Part shown: piece by piece, positions 14,976 to 22,455 of the stretch
Numbering within the stretch: position 1 is the stretch's first letter
Layout of the letters: the number at the start of each line of letters is the position of its first letter
NCBI GenBank assembly: GCA_017467605.1
Contig: JAFUSQ010000042.1
Coordinates: forward strand, 1 to 38,894
DNA length: 38,894 nucleotides
Source: a bacterium
Lineage (GTDB): Bacteria; Cyanobacteriota; Vampirovibrionia; Gastranaerophilales; Gastranaerophilaceae
Direction of reading: 5' to 3'
The notes under the pieces: generated by a model
Database searches by the model: none
The model's input: only the letters and a program-made list of their open reading frames with translations
Told to the model about the DNA's origin: nothing
Made by a program: the position numbers and the translations under genes

Positions 14976-15980
14976 TTATACACTATCAGCTAAATGTGTG
15001 GCAACAATACTTGCAACTTTTGGAGGCATATTCTCGTAATATTTACCCTCTAACGCGTTAAATACAAGACGTTTAACCTCCATACGTTCTCTTATTAATA
15101 TTGTATCTATTTCTTTACGTGAATATTTCGATACGGCTTTTCTTAATCTGTATACTATTTTATTAGGAGTTAAATCTCTTGCTTTAGGTAAATTCATTTT
15201 TATTTCCTGTAAGCATCTGAGGGCATTTGCAGTACCTACTCTTTCCGCCAAATCAGGAATTCGCATATATTTGATAACGGTTTGAGCATCATCAGGATCA
15301 AATTTATTCAAAATTGATTGAACTTTATCCTGCTTCATTTTATTAAACAACATTGCAACAGTCGCAAGTTTTAATGCCTTAGAATCAACTTTAGGAAATT
15401 CTGTCGGAACATTTCCGGAAGGCAAAGGAAGTCCGTTATTGCTTTGATTAGGTGCAGAAATTTCACCGGAAGCTTGTTGTTGCTGCATCTCTTGAGCCAT
15501 CTTGTCCATATTAGATTGAGATGCGGCAAATTCCATTAACCCGTCATCTATTGCACCTTTATTACGTAACTCAGTTATTGCATCAAGATAACTCTTTTTT
15601 ACGTGATGTTCAATGAGTTCAAGAATTTTTTCATGCGGAAGCCCTTGCGTAAAGGTCTGCTTAGCAATTTCAAATATTGTATACGCAATTTTTTGCATAA
15701 CTGCGTCCCAATATTGCTGAGGAATTCCGGAACGAATTAAATCTACGGATTTATGAAACGACCATTCTGCAATAATTTGAGTAATTGTAATAGCTTGATC
15801 TGCATTAAAATTTAATGCAGGATCTTCTGCAAGTGCTTTTCCTGAAAGCATTGCAAAATTTCCTAAAGTGTTTATTACATATTGTTTTTGATTATCATTA
15901 AACTCTGGCGGAACAAGTTCTTGAGCTTGCGCTGCCAGGTTTTGGGCAAAATTTTCATAATCAAAATCTTTTGTAGCCAT
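14976..15980 (-). CDS. Protein at the fliG position; divergent FliG-like
   Basis: 334 residues, close to FliG length, lying between fliF and fliH. The N-terminal 150 residues are helical and do not look like FliG-N. A Gln-rich linker follows (residues 165-195). 'KLATVAMLFNKMKQDKVQSILNKFDPDDAQTVIKYMRIPDL' (about residues 205-245) resembles one FliG ARM-type repeat. I do not find the EHPQ motif of the middle domain or the charged torque helix of FliG-C. The FliF C-terminus ('IKSWIEEGSARE') keeps the form that binds FliG. So this is either a very divergent switch protein or a structural scaffold without motor function. The product name rests mainly on position. Confidence 0.6.
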   Translation of the reverse strand: MATKDFDYENFAQNLAAQAQELVPPEFNDNQKQYVINTLGNFAMLSGKALAEDPALNFNADQAITITQIIAEWSFHKSVDLIRSGIPQQYWDAVMQKIAYTIFEIAKQTFTQGLPHEKILELIEHHVKKSYLDAITELRNKGAIDDGLMEFAASQSNMDKMAQEMQQQQASGEISAPNQSNNGLPLPSGNVPTEFPKVDSKALKLATVAMLFNKMKQDKVQSILNKFDPDDAQTVIKYMRIPDLAERVGTANALRCLQEIKMNLPKARDLTPNKIVYRLRKAVSKYSRKEIDTILIRERMEVKRLVFNALEGKYYENMPPKVASIVATHLADSV

Positions 15981-15983
15981 TTT

Positions 15984-17678
15984 CTATTCCCTTGCTGAAC
16001 CTTCTTCTATCCAACTTTTTATCTTGTCGGCAGAATCTTCGGTTATTTCACCTGAAATACTGTCTAATGAATCAACAAGCAGATTTTCATCAAATTGCGG
16101 TATTGCATTTCTGGTTTGCTGATTTAATAAATCTTGTGCCAATTCTGATTGTCTTTGAGTTAATTGGCTTGCACGAGAATTAATATCATTTAATTGACGT
16201 TCTTGTTCAAGTGCTCTTTGTCTTAAGTTTTCAACTTCAATTTCGTTTTCTTCTTTAATTCGTCTAACTTTTGATGATATAGCCCTAAATATAATAATCA
16301 ATCCTAAACCGGATAAAAGCAAAGCCAACCACCAAGGATTTCCTGATTCGTCAACTTTTGGCAAGTTTTGCTGTTTTTCAGGTGTTAAATACGGATCGTT
16401 TGAATTTGTAAAGGCAATAGATACATTTGCAGCAGTAACTTTTGGACTTGCAGCCCTTGCAATAAGTTCTTTTAATTCTTCCAATGTGGTATCTGTCGGA
16501 AGATTATTTTTGTCAATAGTTACCGCAATTGAAATTTCTTCAACAACGCCGGGTTTAATATATTCATTGGTTTGAGTTTTAGTTACACCGTATTGAGTTT
16601 CTGTTGCTTGGCGAGAATAGTTTCTGTTTTGACTTGAATCTGTCCCGCTTGTCGGCAAACCGTTTGGAAGGTAGGTGCTTACCGCATTTATACCCTGAGA
16701 TGAATCTTTGGTTTGATCACCTAAACCTTCTCTAAATGATTGTTCAGACACAGATGCCTTTTTGGTAGGGTCATATTCAATTGAAAATCTTTCAATCGGA
16801 GCTTGTCTTAAAAATGTACTAACAGTTGCAACGTAATTTCCCGGCCCGACAAGTCTGTCAAGTTGTTTTGAAATTTTTTGCTGCATATATCTGTCATTTT
16901 CTTCAAGTTTTTGAAGCATTTCGTCTTCAGCGTCCATAATACTGTGATAAACATTACCATTAGTGTCGCTAATCGAAATATTTTCAGCCTTTAAACCGGA
17001 AACACTGCCTAATAACAAGTTTGTTATAGCTTTAACTTTTGTTTGATCTAACTTTGTCACCCCGTTATTTTCTTTTGACGGAGGTGGCAAAACAATTTGA
17101 ACAGTAGCAGTTTTTGGCTTTTCTTGATCAAAATAACTGCTATTATCAGGAATAGAAATAAATACCGTTGCATTTTGAATCGGCGGAATTTGTTTAATAA
17201 GCCTTGCCAATTCACCATTCATAGCCCTTGCAAGACGGATTCTTTTATCTTCCTTTGTAGATGTAAAATCACCTTTATCAAAGATTTCCAAACCTACATT
17301 TTGATCGACTAAACCGCTTTGAACAATTGCAATAATAGCGTTATCTCTATCTGTTATGGTACATTTTTTAGATAAAGTCGAACAATTATTTTTATTTAAT
17401 ACCAATTTAGATTTGGTACCGTCAAGCTGACGTTCCGCGGTAATACCCTGCCTTGCAAGTAAGGCTTGAATTTCTAAGGCTTTACCGACATTATCCGTAG
17501 TTAATAGGTCAACGTTTGAATTAAGAGGTTCTGCTCCAACTACAGGTTTGCTATTGTCACCCTTATTCCCGTTTGAAGCAATTACCGCCCCTAAAATAAC
17601 CAACACAAGTATCAGAACAACCCCTCCGATTATTCCGTACAGTAAAGGTTTATTTTCTAAAATTTTACTAAAATCCAT
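15984..17678 (-). CDS. fliF: Flagellar MS-ring protein FliF
   Basis: 564 residues. TM1 at about residues 11-32 ('LLYGIIGGVVLILVLVILGA'), then ring-building motifs 'GLEIFDKGDFTSTKEDKRIRLARAMNGELARLI' and 'NATVFISIPDNSSYF', 'VKAITNLLLGSVSGLKAENISI', the outer loop with a Ser/Gln-rich insert, 'YIKPGVVEEISIAVTID', TM2 ('WWLALLLSGLGLIIIF', about residue 448) and a coiled-coil cytoplasmic tail ending 'IKSWIEEGSARE'. FliF forms the base ring in the inner membrane. It is followed after 3 bases by the FliG-position gene. Confidence 0.93.
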   Translation of the reverse strand: MDFSKILENKPLLYGIIGGVVLILVLVILGAVIASNGNKGDNSKPVVGAEPLNSNVDLLTTDNVGKALEIQALLARQGITAERQLDGTKSKLVLNKNNCSTLSKKCTITDRDNAIIAIVQSGLVDQNVGLEIFDKGDFTSTKEDKRIRLARAMNGELARLIKQIPPIQNATVFISIPDNSSYFDQEKPKTATVQIVLPPPSKENNGVTKLDQTKVKAITNLLLGSVSGLKAENISISDTNGNVYHSIMDAEDEMLQKLEENDRYMQQKISKQLDRLVGPGNYVATVSTFLRQAPIERFSIEYDPTKKASVSEQSFREGLGDQTKDSSQGINAVSTYLPNGLPTSGTDSSQNRNYSRQATETQYGVTKTQTNEYIKPGVVEEISIAVTIDKNNLPTDTTLEELKELIARAASPKVTAANVSIAFTNSNDPYLTPEKQQNLPKVDESGNPWWLALLLSGLGLIIIFRAISSKVRRIKEENEIEVENLRQRALEQERQLNDINSRASQLTQRQSELAQDLLNQQTRNAIPQFDENLLVDSLDSISGEITEDSADKIKSWIEEGSARE

Positions 17679-17724
17679 CTCTTGTCCCGTCGTCTGATTT
17701 TATTATTTACAAGTCAAGGCAGGC

Positions 17725-18063
17725 TTATACAGAAATTTGAGAAATTCTGTCATAAGCGTTAATAACTTTACCGACAATTTGAGTTGCAACGCTGATACTG
17801 ATTTCAGATTTTGACATAGCTGTCATTACATCATGGATATCAACATTTTGGTTGCCTGACATAACGTCTTTTAACAAATTATCGGGAGCATTCATTTCTG
17901 TATTCAAATCCTCCATCAATCCGGAAAATACCTGTTTAAAATTAGGACTTTCGGTAGATTCAACCCTGTTCATTCTGGCACTTGGCATATTGCCAAATCC
18001 TGTGTCAAATTTGGTGTGCTGAATTCTGGAAGCTAAATCATATTGTGGAAAATTGCTATACAT
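17725..18063 (-). CDS. fliE: Flagellar hook-basal body protein FliE
   Basis: 112 residues. The C-terminal half 'NVDIHDVMTAMSKSEISISVATQIVGKVINAYDRISQISV' matches the FliE signature (D.H.VM.A..KA..S...A.QV..K...AY..I....V). FliE joins the MS ring/export gate to the rod. First gene of the operon; AGAGAGGT precedes the start. Confidence 0.92.
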   Translation of the reverse strand: MYSNFPQYDLASRIQHTKFDTGFGNMPSARMNRVESTESPNFKQVFSGLMEDLNTEMNAPDNLLKDVMSGNQNVDIHDVMTAMSKSEISISVATQIVGKVINAYDRISQISV

Positions 18064-18081
18064 ACACTACCTCTCTATTTT

Positions 18082-18111
18082 ATATTACATTATCTGTCCG
18101 ATTGATTTCAA
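18082..18111 (-). promoter_or_regulatory. Probable promoter of the fliE-flhA operon
   Basis: On the minus strand: -35 TTGAAA (18111-18106), 18-bp spacer, -10 TAATAT (18087-18082), 19 bases before fliE. The form is sigma-70-like, with no flagellar sigma-28 or sigma-54 signature. Confidence 0.45.
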
Positions 18112-18228
18112 CTTTTTAATAAAAAATCAGCTAAATGATGTATAGGGGTAAATATTATTTAATGTTCAAAGTAAAAAAGTCAAATTATAAAAGATTTTAA
18201 TATACGTTTTTACAAATTGAAACATGTA

Positions 18229-18257
18229 TTGAAATACCAAATTCAATTTGGTATAAT
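18229..18257 (+). promoter_or_regulatory. Prepilin promoter with palindromic operator filling the spacer
   Basis: -35 TTGAAA (18229-18234), 17-bp spacer, -10 TATAAT (18252-18257). A perfect palindrome, ATACCAAATT and AATTTGGTAT around one C, spans 18234-18254, filling the space between the two boxes. A near-copy lies upstream of the XRE gene at 19308-19326. Confidence 0.8.
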
Positions 18258-18289
18258 TATTAATGTTAAACAACAGAAAGGAATTTAAT

Positions 18290-19276
18290 ATGCAACATGA
18301 GGTATTAGAAAGAAAATGTAAAATTGAAAATGGGGGTAAAATTAACTGTTACCCCAGGGATAAATATAATTGTCATTCTGAACTTGTTTCAGAATCTATT
18401 AAAAAACAGACCCTGAATCAAGTTCAGGGTGACATCTGTGATGTCAGTTCAAATGACAAAATTTTGGGTTCGCTTTGTAAAGTTCAGGGTGACAGGGGTA
18501 AATGCAATTCCCTCGCACCTTGTGGGAGAGGGAAGAAAGCAGCCTTCACACTTGCGGAAGTACTAATTACACTCGGTGTGATTGGTGTTGTGGCGGCAAT
18601 GACAATACCTACACTTATGGCAAATATCAGAGGTCAGCAATACCGAAGCCAATTTAAAAAGACTCTCTCAACTCTAAACCAAGCAGTACGCATGAATAAA
18701 GCTCAATATGGTTGGGAATTTTCAGATATAAACGTCAATATGTGTAATGAAGCACAAGACGATAATCCTGAAACAACGCATTCTATTTGTGCAATTATCA
18801 ATGGTAATCTAAAAGGGCATACCGCATTAAATTATACTATTTGCTCAGAAGATAGTGATTCATGTGATTACATTATTCCTATGCCGTCAGATGGCTTTGC
18901 AAGCTCAAATACCCCATATTCTGATTTATTTTCAAGACCCGGAATTGGTATCCAGTTTGCTCTTGCTGATGGCTCTATTGTCGTGTTTATAGGCCCTGAA
19001 TTGGCAAATAATTGCTACAAACCAAGTAGTTGGGAAGAAAGTAAAGGTGCTATATATTATGGTTGTGTAGGATTTATTGATGTTAACGGCATTTCGGGAC
19101 CAAATAAAGAAGTAGAATGTTCACAAGGCTCAATAGAGAACATTGGTACAAGTTCATATAAAGATTGTGTTGTTAGTACAAAATCTATGGGCGATATTTT
19201 CCCTATTGTTTTCTATGATTCAGTAGTAGAACCATTGACAAACGCTTCAAAGTATGTGCTTAATACGGCAAAATAA
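18290..19276 (+). CDS. Prepilin-like protein (YVLNTAK type) with repeat-derived 85-residue leader
   Basis: 328 residues from ATG 18290 (GAAAGGA upstream; an ATG at 18263 would be at the transcript start). Normal prepilin leaders have 5-15 residues; here 85 residues precede 'AFTLAEVLITLGVIGVVAAM'. The leader is encoded by intergenic repeat DNA: 18371-18434 is a copy of the GTCATTCTGAAC repeat, read as 'CHSELVSES' and 'LNQVQGD', and 18509-18535 resembles the CCCTC...GAGAGGG hairpin. The -1 residue is Ala rather than Gly. The body has 'QFKKTLSTLNQAVRMNKAQYGWEF', 'GFIDVNGISGPNKEVEC' and ends 'YVLNTAK'. Export and cleavage may still work, or translation may begin at an internal TTG. Confidence 0.82.
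   Translation: MQHEVLERKCKIENGGKINCYPRDKYNCHSELVSESIKKQTLNQVQGDICDVSSNDKILGSLCKVQGDRGKCNSLAPCGRGKKAAFTLAEVLITLGVIGVVAAMTIPTLMANIRGQQYRSQFKKTLSTLNQAVRMNKAQYGWEFSDINVNMCNEAQDDNPETTHSICAIINGNLKGHTALNYTICSEDSDSCDYIIPMPSDGFASSNTPYSDLFSRPGIGIQFALADGSIVVFIGPELANNCYKPSSWEESKGAIYYGCVGFIDVNGISGPNKEVECSQGSIENIGTSSYKDCVVSTKSMGDIFPIVFYDSVVEPLTNASKYVLNTAK
18371..18434 (+). repeat. Dispersed repeat copy inside the prepilin reading frame
   Basis: TGTCATTCTGAACTTG...CAGAATCTATT followed by the CCCTGAA/TTCAGGG hairpin and GTGACA. The same order occurs at 32578-32710, and the first half at 5047. Its length and phase keep the frame open. Confidence 0.75.
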
Positions 19277-19300
19277 TATAAACAATACAAAAATAACTTT

Positions 19301-19333
19301 ACCCTGTATACAAATTGAATTTGTATGCGGGGT
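19301..19333. promoter_or_regulatory. Palindrome/hairpin upstream of XRE gene (second operator or terminator)
   Basis: ATACAAATT (19308-19316), G, AATTTGTAT (19318-19326), close in sequence to the prepilin operator at 18234. Flanks ACCCTGT and GCGGGGT extend it to a 16-bp RNA stem with G-U pairs, so it may also end the prepilin transcript; no T-run follows. Confidence 0.6.
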
Positions 19334-19369
19334 ATTAAATTTGTTCTATAGAAAGAAAATTGCAATTAG

Positions 19370-19375
19370 TATAAT
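19370..19375 (+). promoter_or_regulatory. -10 box of a leaderless XRE transcript
   Basis: TATAAT ends 9 bases before the ATG at 19384, and no Shine-Dalgarno is present. The -35 is weak. Confidence 0.4.
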
Positions 19376-19383
19376 CTAAAGCA

Positions 19384-19710
19384 ATGGACGAATTTTTAAA
19401 AAAGTTTGGTGAAAAAGTCAGAAGTTATAGAGAAGTATATGGCTACAGTCAGGAAAAACTTGCAGAAATTGCCGACGTTTCAACAAATACTGTCAATTCT
19501 ATAGAAAATGGTAAAACATTTTTTACTTATCAGACATTAAAAAATATCAGTACGGCACTCAATGTCACTATGACTGATTTGTTTGATTTTACTATTAAAG
19601 AAGATAAAGTTCAGGACAAGCTTTTAGAACAAATTATTGCCTATGCAAGACCTCTTTCTCCCGAACAAAAGACTCAAGTTGTCGGGATTCTTAAAACTTT
19701 CAAAATTTAG
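19384..19710 (+). CDS. XRE-family HTH regulator downstream of the prepilin at 18290
   Basis: 108 residues. Residues 7-63 are the HTH ('FGEKVRSYREVYGYSQEKLAEIADVSTNTVNSIENGKTFFTYQTLKNISTALNVTMTDLF'); the C-terminal 40 residues are helical ('LSPEQKTQVVGILKTF'). It follows the prepilin gene in the same direction, unlike the other three divergent pairs. Near-identical palindromes upstream of both genes suggest that it controls both. The stop faces that of the dCMP deaminase gene 4 bases away. Confidence 0.85.
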   Translation: MDEFLKKFGEKVRSYREVYGYSQEKLAEIADVSTNTVNSIENGKTFFTYQTLKNISTALNVTMTDLFDFTIKEDKVQDKLLEQIIAYARPLSPEQKTQVVGILKTFKI

Positions 19711-19714
19711 GTTT

Positions 19715-20164
19715 TTACTTTACTTGTTCCAATTCCCGTCTCAAATCGTCAACAGAAACCCTTACAATAGGAGAATTTTCGTCTTTTTTAAGCACACAAT
19801 TTTTTATTCCGGATTGAACAATAAAACGCTTACAAAGAATACAAATAAAATTATGCCCCCAAATGTAAATTGTAGCATCTTTGCATCTGTCTTGGCCTGC
19901 TTGAATTATGGCATTTTGTTCTGCGTGAATTGAACGACAGGTTTCATATTGAGTGCCTGAAGGAATGTTATTTTTTATTCTGTAGCATTCTCCGCGTTCG
20001 GCGCAGGATTCAACTTTTGAAGGAGTACCGTTGTAGCCGGTTGCTTTAATTTTTTTATCTTCTCCGACAATTACCGCGCCAACTTGTGCTCTTATACAAT
20101 TTGAACGTGATGCGCAAGTCTTTGCCAAATCTAAAAAATATTCGTCCCAAGGTTTAATTTCCAT
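19715..20164 (-). CDS. dCMP deaminase (ComEB-like)
   Basis: 149 residues. 'WDEYFLDLAKTCASRSNCIRAQVGAVIV', 'ATGYNGTP', the zinc/catalytic 'CRSIHAEQNAIIQAG' (His ligand and catalytic Glu), and 'FICILCKRFIVQSGI' with the two Cys zinc ligands. Family members convert dCMP to dUMP for dTTP synthesis. The usual Pro before the first Cys ligand is Ile here. Upstream on the same strand is the AICARFT-like gene, 15 bases away, so the two may form a nucleotide-related operon. Confidence 0.92.
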   Translation of the reverse strand: MEIKPWDEYFLDLAKTCASRSNCIRAQVGAVIVGEDKKIKATGYNGTPSKVESCAERGECYRIKNNIPSGTQYETCRSIHAEQNAIIQAGQDRCKDATIYIWGHNFICILCKRFIVQSGIKNCVLKKDENSPIVRVSVDDLRRELEQVK

Positions 20165-20179
20165 ACTTCACCTCTATTA

Positions 20180-21115
20180 TTAATATCTGTTATTTCTAAT
20201 TCCGGTTTTTATCAGTGCAATATTGTATTTATCAGCAAGTTTTACAATTTTACCTGAATTTGCACCATCACAAGCCTCAATTATAAGACCGATACGACCT
20301 TGTATTGCCGTGTTGATTATTTCTTCGTTTTCTATTGTACCGTCAAGCGCGAGTATAGCATCTTTTGAATTTTCACAAGCTATGTCCATTGCTCGTTCTA
20401 CGGGTTCAATGGCATTTGTGCGCCCTTGAACAATTGCTCTCGTCACTAAATCTTTTGCAATTACTGCGGATCTGCTTTTTATATATTTTGAAACTTTCCA
20501 GGCAAAAATGGCATCTTCCGCTTGCTGCTGCGACGGCTTCGTTTTTCCTGCAACTTTGAATGAAGATTTTGTCAATTTACTTTGATTTTGCTCTTGAATT
20601 AAATAGCCAAAAGGTGTAACTTTGATATCTTTTTCACAAAAACCTAAAAGCTCCTGTAACGGGCTTTTCACTTGAATTATATTTATATCACTATTCTTTT
20701 GCAGATAATCAAGTGCATCTTTTTCAAAATTAGGAGCAATTACATTCCTTATTTTCATTGCATTTAACTGCTTTGAACACTCTAAATCTAAAATTTTTGT
20801 AAAACCTATAGTCGCACCAATCACAGATATAGGGTCGCAATCTATAAGCTTCTCAAATGAATTTTCAATCGAACTGCCTAATGCAACTGCGCACAACATA
20901 TTTTCTTTAGCCATTGCAGATGCATTTACATCAAAGAATTCTGCCAAAATCTCAACAACTTTTGACAAATTTAAATAATCAATATATTCCAACGCATTAC
21001 TATCACTAAGTATTTCATATTCCACCCCGTTTTCCGCAGGAGAAATAAATGCTTTTTGAGTAATATTTTCACCGAACGGCAATTCTTCAAATTCTTTTAT
21101 TTCAATAGTTTCCAT
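20180..21115 (-). CDS. Degenerate AICAR-transformylase-like protein (PurH C-domain homologue)
   Basis: 311 residues from the ATG at 21115, chosen for its GAGGAAAATT leader; the frame extends to 21148. It aligns in order with the AICARFT domain of PurH: 'LPFGENITQKAF' (for LRYGENPHQ), 'DCDPISVIGATIGFTKILD' (for DPVSAFGGIIAFN), 'RNVIAPNFEKDALDYL', 'DAIFAWKVSKYIKSRSAVIAKDLVTRAIVQGRTNAIEPVERAMDIA' and the terminal 'ADKYNIALIKTGIRNNRY'. The IMP cyclohydrolase domain is missing. The catalytic Lys-His of the 'KHANPCG' motif reads K70-E71, and the SDAFFPF and PGGSIRD motifs are lost. It is likely not a normal transformylase; its role is unknown. Confidence 0.78.
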   Translation of the reverse strand: METIEIKEFEELPFGENITQKAFISPAENGVEYEILSDSNALEYIDYLNLSKVVEILAEFFDVNASAMAKENMLCAVALGSSIENSFEKLIDCDPISVIGATIGFTKILDLECSKQLNAMKIRNVIAPNFEKDALDYLQKNSDINIIQVKSPLQELLGFCEKDIKVTPFGYLIQEQNQSKLTKSSFKVAGKTKPSQQQAEDAIFAWKVSKYIKSRSAVIAKDLVTRAIVQGRTNAIEPVERAMDIACENSKDAILALDGTIENEEIINTAIQGRIGLIIEACDGANSGKIVKLADKYNIALIKTGIRNNRY

Positions 21116-21274
21116 AATTTTCCTCATTAACAGTTTTGATGCTAACACAAAATTATACCTCTATCAAGTTAAGAAATCTTAAAGTATTTTTACTATATTA
21201 TTAATATGTTCTTGATAAATTAATTTGTCTTTAATATAATAATCGTGTTTAAAACAATTTTTAATGAGGGTAAA

Positions 21275-21931
21275 ATGGCTACAAATAACTTAAATGACGG
21301 AGTAGGGAAAAAGATAGTTGAAGCATTAAAAATGCAATCAGCAGAAGCAACAGATGAAAATTTTATAACAGAAGAAGAACCCGAAATCTCTGTTGAACAA
21401 CAAGAAGTTGTCTCAAATGATTCTAATGACTTCTTTGAAGAAAACGATTCCGATTTTGAACTTTCTCAACCTCAAGAACAAACTCCTGTATCTGATATTC
21501 AAGCAAAAGTTCAGTCACAATTGCAATTCCAAGCTGCAATTCAACCTCAATCAAATATTGATAGCGCATTTAATCAAAGCTTAGCCCAAAATCTCGGAGC
21601 ATCTTATGCCCAAAATGACGATTTTGATTACCCTTCAAACGTTGCAGTTCTAAAACAATTGATTGCAAAACTTCCCGCAGGAGTTTCAAAACAAACAGGA
21701 GCATTGATTATTAAACAGACAATGGAAGCTCTCGGGATATCAATGGGAAGCGTTTTACAAGAAGCTAAACAGGTTCAGGAAACCTTGAGCGCAAACTCCA
21801 AAGAATGTCAAAACAATATCGTTGAATATCGCAAACAAATCGGTATTCTTGAAGCTAAATCCCAAAATTATCAACGACAAGCTTCCGTAATGAATGATAT
21901 TATTAACCTTTTCATTCAAACCAGAGGCTAA
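21275..21931 (+). CDS. Hypothetical acidic/Gln-rich coiled-coil protein
   Basis: 218 residues from ATG 21275 (GAGGGTAAA upstream). Residues 25-110 are acidic and Gln-rich and probably disordered. Residues 120-160 form a compact helical motif 'YPSNVAVLKQLIAKLPAGVSKQTGALIIKQTMEALGIS'. Residues 160-218 form a long coiled coil ending 'MNDIINLFIQTRG'. No signal peptide or membrane segment. The family is not recognised; the build suggests a cytoplasmic structural or adaptor protein. Single gene, followed by a long hairpin element. Confidence 0.7.
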   Translation: MATNNLNDGVGKKIVEALKMQSAEATDENFITEEEPEISVEQQEVVSNDSNDFFEENDSDFELSQPQEQTPVSDIQAKVQSQLQFQAAIQPQSNIDSAFNQSLAQNLGASYAQNDDFDYPSNVAVLKQLIAKLPAGVSKQTGALIIKQTMEALGISMGSVLQEAKQVQETLSANSKECQNNIVEYRKQIGILEAKSQNYQRQASVMNDIINLFIQTRG

Positions 21932-21983
21932 TTTTTGGCGTTTTTTAACTTTTTATTGCGAAAATAATATTATGTCATTCAGA

Positions 21984-22041
21984 AGGTCAAATCTTTCGAG
22001 ATACCACGCTGCGCTTTTGTTTGACTCGAAAGATTTGACCT
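21984..22041. repeat. Long hairpin element, copy B
   Basis: 17-bp perfect arms AGGTCAAATCTTTCGAG (21984-22000) and CTCGAAAGATTTGACCT (22025-22041), loop with CCACGCTGCGCTTT and TGTTTGA. Homologous to 7535-7590: loops agree at 18 of 22 positions of the core while the stems differ and remain complementary. Confidence 0.75.
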
Positions 22042-22108
22042 GTGGAATCTCCTATTGCCAAATCAATGAAAAGTTAACAAGCCCTAAATTTTGATATAAA
22101 GCTTACTC

Positions 22109-22441
22109 TTAAGCTATGTTATAAGAGAATGAAGTCTTGATGTTAGCTTCAATCATTGAATTGCAGGATTGAATTTCTTCTGCGTATTCTTTAATTTGAA
22201 GTTCAAGAGCTGATTTTTGAGCGTCTAATTTTTGTTCTAATAATTTTAATTTATACTGTCGCTGCTGCAATTTCTTTGAAATCAAACTGTCATCTTCATA
22301 ATCTGTTCCGACTTGCAACAAATTATTTGCTGAATTCTGTGCGGTCATTTTTGCCTGGGTAATAAGTTGAAGTTTCCATTCCGCATTGGCCTTCATCATG
22401 CATAAATATCGTTTTCTGATAATTCCGATAAGTAAACCCAT
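22109..22441 (-). CDS. Hypothetical coiled-coil protein
   Basis: 110 residues. 'MGLLIGIIRKRYLCMMKANAEWKLQLITQAKMTAQ' is followed by a long coiled coil 'SLISKKLQQRQYKLKLLEQKLDAQKSALELQIKEYAEEIQSCNSMIEANIKTSF'. The end resembles that of the protein at 23757 ('...VHKIISKNIEGTFKTF'), suggesting distant kinship. GGCGGAAAG lies before the start. Last of four minus-strand genes (24809 to 22109). Family not recognised. Confidence 0.68.
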   Translation of the reverse strand: MGLLIGIIRKRYLCMMKANAEWKLQLITQAKMTAQNSANNLLQVGTDYEDDSLISKKLQQRQYKLKLLEQKLDAQKSALELQIKEYAEEIQSCNSMIEANIKTSFSYNIA

Positions 22442-22455
22442 TTTGCTTTCCGCCT

